Assembly: GCA_014529675.2 (NCBI GenBank)
Contig: CP076040.1
Coordinates: 4,429,501-4,493,500, forward strand
From: Opitutia bacterium ISCC 52
GTDB taxonomy: Bacteria; Verrucomicrobiota; Verrucomicrobiia; Opitutales; UBA2995
Direction of reading: 5' to 3'
Length of the DNA stretch: 64,000 nt
The position numbers and the translations under genes are program-made. The notes beneath the pieces are model-generated. The model was not told where the DNA came from and did not search any database. It saw nothing but the letters and a program-made list of their open reading frames with translations. Every line of letters starts with the position of its first letter. Position 1 is the stretch's first letter. Shown here piece after piece: positions 8,905 to 16,873 of the stretch.

Positions 8905-9729
8905 ATGTCAGAGCAACCATATCGCGGTCGGATCGCCCCCTCTCCTACAGGTTACCTGCACCTTGGACACGCGAAAACATTCTGGACGGCTTTCGAACGA
9001 TGCCAAAACGCCCATGGTTTTCTTATCTACAGAGACGAGGACATTGATTTTCATCGCTGTAAGGAAAACTTTTCACAAGCCGCGATAGAGGATCTGAAGC
9101 ACTTGGGATTAATTTGGGACGAAGGCCCAATTAAACAGTCACAAAGATCTGCTATCTATATAGAGGCTTTGGAAAAACTAGTTTCACTAGGTCTGGCTTA
9201 TCCGTGCGAGTCTTCTCGGAAGGACATCAGAGAACATCCCGAAACTATTCTATCACCAGAAAGTGAGTCCATCTTTCCAAAAGCACTTCGTCCGCAGCTC
9301 CCATCTGCTAGCTTTCCACTCAACCTGAAGACAAACTGGCGATTCAAAGTACCCGATCACCTCTGTGTTTCTTTCACAGATGGATGCCAGGGAATCAAAT
9401 CTTACAACTGCCAAGCCGATTTTGGTGATTTCCTTCTCTGGCGAAAGGAAGGCATGCCTTCTTATGAACTCGCCGTAGTGGTCGATGATATTGAAATGCG
9501 TATTACGGAGGTAGTCCGCGGTGCAGACTTACTGGCATCTACTGCCAGACAGCTTCTTATATATGAAGCTCTTGAAGCTACGCCGCCTAAATTCTACCAC
9601 GAGGACCTAGTGACCGACAAATCAGGAGAGCGACTTGCTAAGCGAAAAGACTCTTTGGCGCTCAGAACTTTATTTGCCGACGGACATTCCAGAGATTCCA
9701 TAAAAAGGATGTGGATGGCTCGTTCGTAG
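8905..9729 (+). CDS. gluQ: Glutamyl-Q tRNA(Asp) synthetase
   Basis: 274 residues. GluQ-RS activates glutamate and attaches it to queuosine at position 34 of tRNA(Asp). The class I signature is clear: RIAPSPTGYLHLGH (HIGH motif), YRDEDIDFHRCK, ELAVVVDDIEMRITEVVRG and the LAKRKDS version of KMSKS. The anticodon-binding domain of true GltX is absent, as expected. The zinc-ribbon region reads YPCESSRKDI where family members commonly show a C-x-C, so zinc binding is probably lost. Start is ATG 8905; no strong Shine-Dalgarno. The 3' end converges on the structured RNA of the opposite strand. Confidence 0.92.
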   Translation: MSEQPYRGRIAPSPTGYLHLGHAKTFWTAFERCQNAHGFLIYRDEDIDFHRCKENFSQAAIEDLKHLGLIWDEGPIKQSQRSAIYIEALEKLVSLGLAYPCESSRKDIREHPETILSPESESIFPKALRPQLPSASFPLNLKTNWRFKVPDHLCVSFTDGCQGIKSYNCQADFGDFLLWRKEGMPSYELAVVVDDIEMRITEVVRGADLLASTARQLLIYEALEATPPKFYHEDLVTDKSGERLAKRKDSLALRTLFADGHSRDSIKRMWMARS

Positions 9730-9747
9730 GATCCGTACACGAAGAGA

Positions 9748-9769
9748 CCCTCCGGATTTCTCCGGAGGG
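9748..9769. terminator. Strong GC hairpin between gluQ and the minus-strand RNA
   Basis: A perfect 9-bp stem CCCTCCGGA / TCCGGAGGG with a four-base loop. On the minus strand the loop is GAAA (a GNRA tetraloop) and is followed by the T-rich run TCTCTTC, so it may end the large minus-strand RNA. On the plus strand no T-run follows, so it would be a weak terminator for gluQ. Confidence 0.6.
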
Positions 9770-10547
9770 CCTAAAAGATCGGGAGGAGCTCGCAACACTC
9801 TCGTCCTTCACTGACATTTTGCACTCAACTTTCGTAGGTTGTCAGTTCCCCGACGCTATTCTTCCTGGCAGGGAAGCTATCGATCTCGTAGCAGGACCGC
9901 TTAATTGATTTCTCAACTAAGTTATTGAGCAAGGCCTCTCAGCCTAAATTTTGGAATCTGCCGATTCCGCCATTCAGACACGGTTAGGAATTTATCCGCG
10001 ACGGTTTCATTCCTCTCCTTCTCCCTCAGGTCGGCCTCCACTTTTGATGGAGCGTTTGCCCTAGGGTACGGGTCTGGCCTTTTAACTCTCAGATCACTTT
10101 TTTATTCGCAGTCGTCCGCATTTTTACTGCCGACGCTTTGGATTTAGCGACTTGCCATGTCATTCAATCCCTTAGGTGATTTTCCGTTTTTCAGCCTCTA
10201 CTTTATAATCGGCTGGAGCTTCGCTCGACTTCTTTTCACATCCTGACTAATGGTAGTCATCGTGTCCTTTCTCAGGACACCACTTTCCGGATTGGGTCAA
10301 AACGCCCCTCTCCTTCTAACTCGGTCGTCTTCTGTTTCTATGCTTCAGACTCCCGCCTAACTCCGATTCGCATTTACAGTTGGGTGCGAACCCTTCTGCC
10401 GGAGCTGGTGATATATGCCTTAATTCCACTTGCGTTTCCTCAAGGGGCAAGGCCCGTCAGGTTAACCTTACCTTTTTCGAAGTAATCTTCGTTTTTTATC
10501 CCAGAGGTTTGTTTCCTCACCTCTGTTCTATCAAAGAACTGACAACC
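9748..10547 (-). ncRNA. Candidate large structured non-coding RNA (~800 nt)
   Basis: No convincing coding frame exists here. The minus strand is purine-rich with A-rich linkers and many local helices. A 16-bp long-range stem closes it: 10532-10547 (GGTTGTCAGTTCTTTG on the minus strand) with 9837-9852. Its three G.U wobbles are A.C mismatches on the plus strand. Other helices (plus coordinates): 10502-10508/10519-10525, 10478-10482/10487-10491, 10446-10452/10466-10472 (one G.U), 10359-10365/10400-10406 enclosing 10382-10393, 10262-10268/10274-10280, 10244-10249/10254-10259, 10216-10219/10223-10226, 10036-10040/10048-10052, 9986-9991/10009-10014, 9953-9958/9963-9968, 9912-9916/9925-9929 and 9861-9865/9872-9876. 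A GAAA-capped hairpin ends it. I see no RNase P, tmRNA, SRP or group II domain V signature. The 5' end is uncertain: a TTGACG/TACGAT promoter-like pair at 10548-10575 abuts the closing stem too closely. Confidence 0.7.
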
Positions 10548-10555
10548 ATCGTAGA

Positions 10556-10726
10556 GACGGAATAGCATCCGTCAACTAAAATGGTACGTAAATCGTTGAT
10601 TGGCAATACTATGTGAATATCTTGTTAATAAGTGCGTCTCAAAAATAGCAACAGCTTAGATTCATCGATTTTTCGGTCTCCATTTTACTTCTGAATGTGA
10701 ATAACCGCGGTTCGGCAATGTGAATA
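10556..10726. promoter_or_regulatory. Intergenic regulatory stretch with three ATGTGAATA direct repeats
   Basis: The nonamer ATGTGAATA occurs three times in the same orientation at 10611-10619, 10695-10703 and 10718-10726. The last two are 23 bp apart (about two helical turns) and flank an AACCGCGGTT-like palindrome. A small hairpin GACGGA/TCCGTC lies at 10556-10573. The stretch lies between the start of the minus-strand RNA and the peroxiredoxin gene, so the repeats may bind a regulator of either. The sequence up to 10903 is AT-rich, with no further gene. Confidence 0.35.
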
Positions 10727-10903
10727 CCCACCGTTAACAACTCTACAGACAGAAAAAAGTGAAAAATAATTCTACATTTCTTCTATTTTTTAGAGGACAA
10801 TTTCGACAAAACCTTTCCTCAGAATGGCTGTCCAAAGACTAGACCCAGAGAATACGATGGCATTCCTACCCAGCCTTACCTAGTAACTCTATATAACAAC
10901 CGT

Positions 10904-11410
10904 ATGAAATTAAGACTCCTATTCCTATCAGTCAGTATTATGTTATTCAGCCAACAAGCTAATGCAGCACCTCTAGATATCGGTGATAAGGTTCCAGCGA
11001 CTCAAGCCACACTAGATTCAGGCGAAATTGTGGACCTTGCGGATTCTGCATCCACAGGCTACGCACTCATTTATTTCTACCCCAAAGCCAATACCCCAGG
11101 ATGCACTAAACAGGCCTGTAGTCTTCGGGACGCATACGAAGTTCTCCTAGAGGAAAAAGTAACGATCTTTGGAGTGAGCAAAGACAGCATCAAATCACAA
11201 CGTTCCTTCAAAGAGAAATACAACATTCCATTTTCGTTAGTGGCTGACAGAGACTCTGAAGTCATTAACGCATTTAGAGTTCCAAAGAAGGTGGGTTTTG
11301 CGAGTAGACAGGCGTTTCTTTTCAAAAATGGAGTTCTCGTTTGGAGAGACCTGGCAGCGTCCACTTCAAAACAAGCGGAAGATGTTCTGGAGTTTCTCAA
11401 AGAGTCATGA
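10904..11410 (+). CDS. Exported peroxiredoxin (Bcp/PrxQ type)
   Basis: 168 residues with a Sec signal peptide (cleavage after QQANA), then a thioredoxin-fold peroxiredoxin domain. The motif PKANTPGCTKQACSLRD carries the peroxidatic Cys and a second Cys five residues later, the PrxQ/Bcp arrangement; FGVSKDSIKSQRSFKEKYNIPFSLVAD also matches that family. It would reduce peroxides in the periplasm using an external thiol donor. Most Bcp proteins are cytoplasmic, so the signal peptide is a notable variation. A metal-dependent regulator follows 33 bp downstream, fitting a link between oxidative stress and metal control. Confidence 0.9.
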   Translation: MKLRLLFLSVSIMLFSQQANAAPLDIGDKVPATQATLDSGEIVDLADSASTGYALIYFYPKANTPGCTKQACSLRDAYEVLLEEKVTIFGVSKDSIKSQRSFKEKYNIPFSLVADRDSEVINAFRVPKKVGFASRQAFLFKNGVLVWRDLAASTSKQAEDVLEFLKES

Positions 11411-11443
11411 TTCTCCTCTAGCCATACATCTATAAGAATTCTC

Positions 11444-12100
11444 ATGGCAACAAGTACGGTAGAAAATTACATCAAAGCTATTTACCTGGAATGCAGGAAA
11501 ACGAGCGAAGACATGTTGGCAATAGGGAAGCTAGCCCAGTCCTTGAGTGTCGTACCTGGCACGGCCACCACGATGGTCAAATCGCTCCATGCAGCTGGCT
11601 TGGTTGAATATGAGCCCCGAGTAGGAACCAAGCTGACCGAACAAGGAGAAGTACTCGCTCTTCATGTGCTGAGAAGGCACCGCCTGGTTGAGCTCTTTCT
11701 AGTCGAGATACTCAAAATGGATTGGTCGGAAATACACGATGAGGCAGAACAACTGGAGCACGTCATATCCGATCGTGTTCTTGAAAAAATCGACGACCTT
11801 CTCGGTCACCCTCAGTATGACCCCCACGGGGATCCTATTCCATCGCACTCAGGAAAGCTTCACGAACGAAACTTACAAAATCTGGTTAACTGCAGTGCGG
11901 GTCAGGAAACCATTGTCGCTAGAGTCCTTGATCAAGAACCAGAGTTTCTACAATTCGCAGAAAAAAACGGATTGGTGCCAGGCAAAGCTGTAAAAGTGAT
12001 ACAGCACGACGAAATCGCCAATGCCATCGAAGTAGAAACATCCCTTGGAACCAGCCTAACACTGGGGAAACAAGCAGCAGTAAAGATTGAAGTACAATGA
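11444..12100 (+). CDS. DtxR/MntR-family metal-dependent repressor
   Basis: 218 residues in the classic order: winged helix-turn-helix at residues 5-65 (TVENYIKAIY, SVVPGTATTMVKSLHAAGLVEYEP), metal-binding dimerisation domain at about 70-140 (HVLRRHRLVELFLVEIL, EAEQLEHVISD, with HPQYDPHGDPIP) and a FeoA-like SH3 domain at the C-terminus. It should repress metal uptake genes when bound to Mn(II) or Fe(II); which metal cannot be told from sequence. Its stop overlaps the next start by four bases (ATGA), so it is coupled to the GH20-like gene. Confidence 0.92.
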   Translation: MATSTVENYIKAIYLECRKTSEDMLAIGKLAQSLSVVPGTATTMVKSLHAAGLVEYEPRVGTKLTEQGEVLALHVLRRHRLVELFLVEILKMDWSEIHDEAEQLEHVISDRVLEKIDDLLGHPQYDPHGDPIPSHSGKLHERNLQNLVNCSAGQETIVARVLDQEPEFLQFAEKNGLVPGKAVKVIQHDEIANAIEVETSLGTSLTLGKQAAVKIEVQ

Positions 12101-13836
12101 CCCGTCCGAAGCGGGGGATCCCTTTTCTTCCCATGCCCAAATCCATAACGGAATCGGGTACGAGTTCCCAACTTGGAGTAGATGTGTTTAGGAAGCTGAC
12201 TCCTACTCGCGGGCAATTAAACCATCTACCACAGTCGGTATCTTTGATTACACAGGAGGACTTTCAGTCAGATCAGGCATACAGCTTAGAAATCTCATCA
12301 TTGAGTATCAAGATTCAGGCTGCTGGACAGCTGGGTTGGCATTACGGCCTTCTGACGCTAAATCAAATCGCCTTGGCATCCGAAGACTACCTACCGGTAA
12401 TAACGGTAGAAGATCATCCAGATTTTTCGCGACGGGGCATCATGCTCGATGTATCCAGAAATAAAGTTCCTAAGCTAGAAACACTGTTCTACCTGATAGA
12501 CCTTTTCTCGTCCTGGAAGATAAACGAATTGCAGCTATACATCGAACACGCCTTCACCTTTGAAGGGCATGAGGCTGTATGGCGAAATGCATCTCCACTC
12601 ACGCAGGATGATATTAAGCATTTAGATGCCTATTGCCAGGAGCGATTCATCGAGCTCGTCCCAAATCTAAATTGCTTTGGACACATGAGCCGTTGGCTCA
12701 TTCATGAGCCATATAACCAGCTGGCCGAACAACCGGAAGGAGGAGAAACTGATTTTGGCTATAGACCCGAACCACAAGGTCTCTGTCCCATTGATCCAGG
12801 GTCAATTAAGCTGGCACAGGATCTTATCGAGCAAATCACTGCCTGCTTTGAAAGCAAGCAAGTCAATGTAGGCTGCGATGAAACCATAGATCTCGGTTTT
12901 GGAAGAAGCAAACAAGCCGTTAAGGAGAACGGGCGAGGACAAGTTTATTTAGACTATCTACAAAAAGTACATAGCCTTTGTGAAAATCATGGCTACCGGA
13001 TGCAGTTTTGGGCCGACATATTGCTCAAGTATCCTGAGCTGATGGGAGAGGTCCCATCAGACAGCCTGGCTCTCAACTGGGGCTATGAAGCCATCCACCC
13101 GTTTGAAGAAGAGACCGCTCACCTAGGCTCGTCGGATTTACAATACTATGTCTGTCCCGGAACATCCTCATGGAACAGCATTGGCGGACGGACAGAAAAC
13201 ATGCTCGGAAATATTCGCAAGGCAGCTTCAATGGGAAAACGAAATGATGCTGTCGGCCTTTTGACAACAGATTGGGGAGACAATGGCCACCTTCAGCCAT
13301 TAGTCGCTAGCTTTCCTGGTTTCGCATTTGGTTCTGCTTGTGCATGGAATCAGGACAAAGAGATAGATCTTTCTACCACACTCGACTTACACGTTTTCCA
13401 AAACGAAGGATGGGGCCAACTACTTCTAGACATTGGTAATCTGGACCAAGCGTTTGATATCTATATTCATAACCAATCCGTTCTCTTCCAAATTCTAAAT
13501 GAGGATGAATCGTTCATCAGAAAAATCGAGAACCTGAATCTCGAGTCTCTTCAAGTTTCATTAACGAAGGCCATCCATCTGCAACAAGCATTTAAAGCTC
13601 TTAAGAAGGACCACCCAATTGAACGGACAATCATGGAAGAAGTTGGTTGGGTACTGAAAATGTTGATACATGCCTGCCACCGTGGTCAGGCGATTCTTCT
13701 AGGAGATACTCTAGATAATCTGCACAAAGAGGCACTTGAACTGCGCACACAACACAAAGAACTGTGGCACATTCGCAATAGGCCAGGAGAGTATGTGCTA
13801 TCCAGAAAATCCTTTGATTCTATGATCGAATCATAG
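12097..13836 (+). CDS. Glycoside hydrolase family 20-like beta-N-acetylhexosaminidase
   Basis: 579 residues, no signal peptide, so probably cytoplasmic. An N-terminal GH20b-like alpha/beta domain runs to about residue 105 and is followed by a TIM barrel opening FSRRGIMLDVSRNKVPKLETL. The catalytic Asp-Glu pair is seen as VNVGCDETIDLG near residue 257, and the W-rich loops QFWADILLKYPEL and GLLTTDWGDNGH are in the right places. GH20 enzymes remove terminal GlcNAc or GalNAc by substrate-assisted catalysis. The 4-bp overlap with the metal regulator is unexpected for this function. C-terminal residues after about 430 are helical and unassigned. Confidence 0.85.
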   Translation: MTRPKRGIPFLPMPKSITESGTSSQLGVDVFRKLTPTRGQLNHLPQSVSLITQEDFQSDQAYSLEISSLSIKIQAAGQLGWHYGLLTLNQIALASEDYLPVITVEDHPDFSRRGIMLDVSRNKVPKLETLFYLIDLFSSWKINELQLYIEHAFTFEGHEAVWRNASPLTQDDIKHLDAYCQERFIELVPNLNCFGHMSRWLIHEPYNQLAEQPEGGETDFGYRPEPQGLCPIDPGSIKLAQDLIEQITACFESKQVNVGCDETIDLGFGRSKQAVKENGRGQVYLDYLQKVHSLCENHGYRMQFWADILLKYPELMGEVPSDSLALNWGYEAIHPFEEETAHLGSSDLQYYVCPGTSSWNSIGGRTENMLGNIRKAASMGKRNDAVGLLTTDWGDNGHLQPLVASFPGFAFGSACAWNQDKEIDLSTTLDLHVFQNEGWGQLLLDIGNLDQAFDIYIHNQSVLFQILNEDESFIRKIENLNLESLQVSLTKAIHLQQAFKALKKDHPIERTIMEEVGWVLKMLIHACHRGQAILLGDTLDNLHKEALELRTQHKELWHIRNRPGEYVLSRKSFDSMIES

Positions 13837-13841
13837 GAATC
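13816..13841 (+). terminator. Hairpin over the GH20 stop codon
   Basis: GATTCTATGAT (13816-13826) pairs with ATCATAGGAATC (13830-13841) with one bulged base and a three-base loop. The stop codon of the glycosidase gene lies inside the 3' arm. No T-run follows, so it may be a processing or 3'-protection element rather than a standard terminator. Confidence 0.4.
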
Positions 13842-14048
13842 TGCCCACTGGCAGCCGTGGTCTGAATGGTGGGATTCTTAACGCGATTAAATACGTAGAT
13901 TCCTTTGGTGGTAAAAGCGTTAAAATTCTTTGTATAAAAACTATAAAATCCCATAGGAATCAGGGATTAGATGTTCGGAGGAAGTTCTCTGTAAATGCTC
14001 TGAAAGATAGCTATCTGCTACCTTTCAAACTCTTCTTACCAACTCTTC

Positions 14049-16760
14049 ATGCTCAAACGAGTATCGACACGCAATTTATTGATCATGTCCGCATTTTTGA
14101 CGGGCATTGTCATCGTTTCCTTACTATACCTTCTCCACTCGTGGGAGCAGGAGCAGTTTGCACTGAAAATAAAAACTCAAAACGAGTTAAACTATCAGTC
14201 ATTTCAGATAGCTCTCGATTCAGAGTTTCAGAAGAACCAAACACGAGCCCAGATACTTGGGAAAGAGCCAAGTGTGGCAGCGGAACTAGCTAAAATCTAC
14301 GTCGAGTCACTATCAGGACAATCGCCTTCTATTGAACCCCTGCGAAAGCAACTGCTGCCCTATTGGCAAAAAATGGCTGCGAATGAGATTCAGCCTGAAC
14401 TGAGTATCCACTTCCCAGGACAGGTGGATCCGCTGATAGAACTTCGGGAAGGTTGGAGTCACTCCAAGACCGAGGCTCCGGACCCAGCAATCCTAAATCA
14501 AGCTTTCGAAACTGATATGCTAGGCAAAGGGCTGGAGCATACAGTATCTGGCATTACCATTTCTATCGTTGAACCTCTTTACGCTCAACACCCAGAAAAT
14601 AATCAAACATTCTTGGTCGGATTCCTTAGAATTGCTTCTTCGACTTCGCAAATTCTAGCAAGTGTATCGGGAACTCCCGAAAGTGGTGAATCTGCACTCA
14701 TGGTCAAAGCCGATGGATCGATGGGGCATACAGCTGAGGAAATCGATCAGCTTATCCGCGTCCCGGGTCATCAATCATTATTGCAACTCAGTGATTCCAC
14801 GGCTCCCACCATTCGATTTATCCTGAAAAACTTTGACCAAATCAACGATTACGAGGGCCAGGGCTGGCAAGCAGTTAGCTCTCGAAACCACTGGTTCTCT
14901 CTTTCCACATTCATGGTCGAAACCAATGGGACTAAAGACTCTCAATTTATTTACAGCACCTGGAGAGACATTACTCAGGAAGTTGCCAGGTCAAACCAGA
15001 ATTTCCAGCGGATGTTATTTTATTCCATGGGAGGATTCATTATATCCGGAATCCTACTACTTATTCTTTATAACATCTTCAGGAAAAGAGTGGAAGATGC
15101 TGTGGAGATAAAAACACTCGATCTTGAGAATAAGAATAACGAACTCAAACAAGCACGGAAGCGGGCGGAAATTAATGCTCGAGAAGCGGCGTCCGCGAGT
15201 GAGGCCAAGAGTACCTTTCTGGCAACCATGAGTCATGAAATTCGGACACCCATGAATGCGGTTATTGGGATGACGAATATGCTTCTGGAAAGCGACCTCT
15301 CCGCGGAGCAGCGTGACTATGCAGAAACCATGCGTAGCAGCAGTGATTCACTGCTCACTCTAATCAACGATATTCTTGATTACTCCAAAATTGAAGCGGG
15401 AAAGCTCGACCTAGAGCAGCGCCCCTTTGAAATAGGCCAATGTCTTGAAGAGGCATTCGAACAAGTGGCCGGAAAAGCTCATGAGAAAGATCTCGAACTT
15501 GGCTACCTGGTAGATGAATCAGTTCCAGATACCATTCTGGGTGACATCTCACGTTTGAGACAGATTTTAGTAAATCTTCTTAGTAACGCTCTGAAATTTA
15601 CACACGAAGGCGAAGTCCAAATCACGGTTCGAGCAATCAAGCGTGAACACAACCAGTATGAAATTCTATTCGCTGTATCTGATACCGGCATTGGAATTCC
15701 AGAACATCGACTGTACAAACTTTTCAAGTCATTCACCCAAGCAGACAATTCTACCACCCGTCAGTATGGTGACACTGGACTCGGACTAGCCATTTCAAAG
15801 CGATTGGCTGAAATCATGGGTGGGAAAATGACCGTTAGCAGTAAGGTGGATAAAGGTTCCACCTTCCGATTCTCCATTATTGGCAAACCATTCCCGACAC
15901 AGAATCGTATGTATCTTCGGGAAAAGGATCCAAACCTTACCGGGAAACGTGTTCTGATCGTTGACGACAACGACATAAACCGAAAATTGCTTCTGGCTCA
16001 GACGAAGGCCTGGGGAATGGTTCCGGACGTATTTGAATCTGGACCAGACGCCCTTGCAGAAATCATTAAAGGACAAGTCTATGATCTTGCCCTCCTCGAT
16101 TACAAGATGCCGGTCATGGATGGAAAAGAGCTGGCAATGAAGCTGCGCGAATTCCGAACAGAGAAAGAACTTCCTCTCGTTCTGCTGAGCTCAATCGGTG
16201 GCATTCTCGACGAGTCCATAACGCGCTATTTTACGGAGGTACTTTCCAAGCCCATCAAACCGGCCTCCCTACACAATTCCCTACTTTCAGTAGTTGATCA
16301 TCGACCACGGCAAGTGGTTCCTGAGCCAAACCCCAAGACACCCAAGTCTTTTGCCAGTGATCATCCGATTAAAATTCTGATTACCGAGGATAATCCAGTA
16401 AACCAGAAGGTCGTGCTCCTCTTATTGAAAAAGCTTGGATTCACAGACCCAATCACGGTGGCCTGCAATGGCCAGGAGGCTCTGGATAGGCTAGAAGAAG
16501 ACCGTTACGACGCCATCCTTATGGATATCCAAATGCCCGTTATGGACGGACTGGAAGCAACACGCAGAATTTGCGCAAAATACTCGGATGCTGAACGCCC
16601 CTGGATTATTGCTCTCACTGCAGCTGCGATGGGTGGAGATAAGGAACGGGCCTTGAAAACAGGTATGAACGACTTCATTACGAAACCCGTTCGCACTGAA
16701 AGGCTGACTGAGGCACTCTCAAAAGTCCCCATTCGTAGCCATATTCGCAAAAATAGCTAA
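14049..16760 (+). CDS. Membrane hybrid histidine kinase with two receiver domains
   Basis: 903 residues. TM1 lies at about 10-30, followed by a periplasmic sensor of about 290 residues with no recognised fold, TM2 at 321-344 and a coiled linker. HisKA has [15 protein letters not shown] (phospho-acceptor His near 396). HATPase_c carries the N box [16 protein letters not shown] and TGLGLAI. Receiver 1 starts near 635 ([19 protein letters not shown]) and receiver 2 near 775 ([17 protein letters not shown]). No HPt domain is attached, so phosphate must leave through a separate protein. A 12-bp palindrome AGATAGCTATCT lies at 14005-14016 upstream. A TolC-like gene and a SixA-like gene follow on the same strand. 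Confidence 0.93.
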   Translation: MLKRVSTRNLLIMSAFLTGIVIVSLLYLLHSWEQEQFALKIKTQNELNYQSFQIALDSEFQKNQTRAQILGKEPSVAAELAKIYVESLSGQSPSIEPLRKQLLPYWQKMAANEIQPELSIHFPGQVDPLIELREGWSHSKTEAPDPAILNQAFETDMLGKGLEHTVSGITISIVEPLYAQHPENNQTFLVGFLRIASSTSQILASVSGTPESGESALMVKADGSMGHTAEEIDQLIRVPGHQSLLQLSDSTAPTIRFILKNFDQINDYEGQGWQAVSSRNHWFSLSTFMVETNGTKDSQFIYSTWRDITQEVARSNQNFQRMLFYSMGGFIISGILLLILYNIFRKRVEDAVEIKTLDLENKNNELKQARKRAEINAREAASASEAKSTFLATMSHEIRTPMNAVIGMTNMLLESDLSAEQRDYAETMRSSSDSLLTLINDILDYSKIEAGKLDLEQRPFEIGQCLEEAFEQVAGKAHEKDLELGYLVDESVPDTILGDISRLRQILVNLLSNALKFTHEGEVQITVRAIKREHNQYEILFAVSDTGIGIPEHRLYKLFKSFTQADNSTTRQYGDTGLGLAISKRLAEIMGGKMTVSSKVDKGSTFRFSIIGKPFPTQNRMYLREKDPNLTGKRVLIVDDNDINRKLLLAQTKAWGMVPDVFESGPDALAEIIKGQVYDLALLDYKMPVMDGKELAMKLREFRTEKELPLVLLSSIGGILDESITRYFTEVLSKPIKPASLHNSLLSVVDHRPRQVVPEPNPKTPKSFASDHPIKILITEDNPVNQKVVLLLLKKLGFTDPITVACNGQEALDRLEEDRYDAILMDIQMPVMDGLEATRRICAKYSDAERPWIIALTAAAMGGDKERALKTGMNDFITKPVRTERLTEALSKVPIRSHIRKNS

Positions 16761-16873
16761 ATATAGTGCAACCTCACCGGTCTAGTTGGGGTAACTAAAT
16801 AGACAGTTTGGGTTGATAGAAGGGAAACCTTGCGTTCTCTTCTCCCACGGCTGCTACCTCCATAGTACCTATT

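Noticed and set aside
9711-9908. Plus-strand frame of 65 codons overlapping the end of gluQ
   Set aside because: No start signal, and it covers the GAAA hairpin and the 3' arm of the closing stem.
9945-9985. tRNA-Leu-like D-arm sequence (ATGGCGGAATCGGCAG on the minus strand)
   Set aside because: The segment is better explained as a GGAATC/GATTCC hairpin; no TPsiC arm, matching acceptor stem or CCA follows, so it is not a tRNA.
9748-10547. Group II intron, retron, tmRNA or RNase P as identity of the large RNA
   Set aside because: No reverse transcriptase is nearby, the final hairpin lacks the domain V bulge, there is no tag reading frame of tmRNA type, and the conserved GAGGAAAGTCC-type core of RNase P is absent.
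10380-10565. Short plus-strand reading frame of 61 codons
   Set aside because: It runs through several perfect RNA helices, has no ribosome site or protein-like composition, and matches no family I know.
10548-10575. TTGACG/TACGAT as the promoter of the large RNA
   Set aside because: The -10 element directly abuts the closing stem, so transcription would start inside the 5' arm; the true start is left open.
10611-10726. DnaA boxes and a replication origin
   Set aside because: Only one site fits TTATNCACA exactly, no dnaA or dnaN gene is near, and a single similar site at 19446 shows such matches occur by chance.
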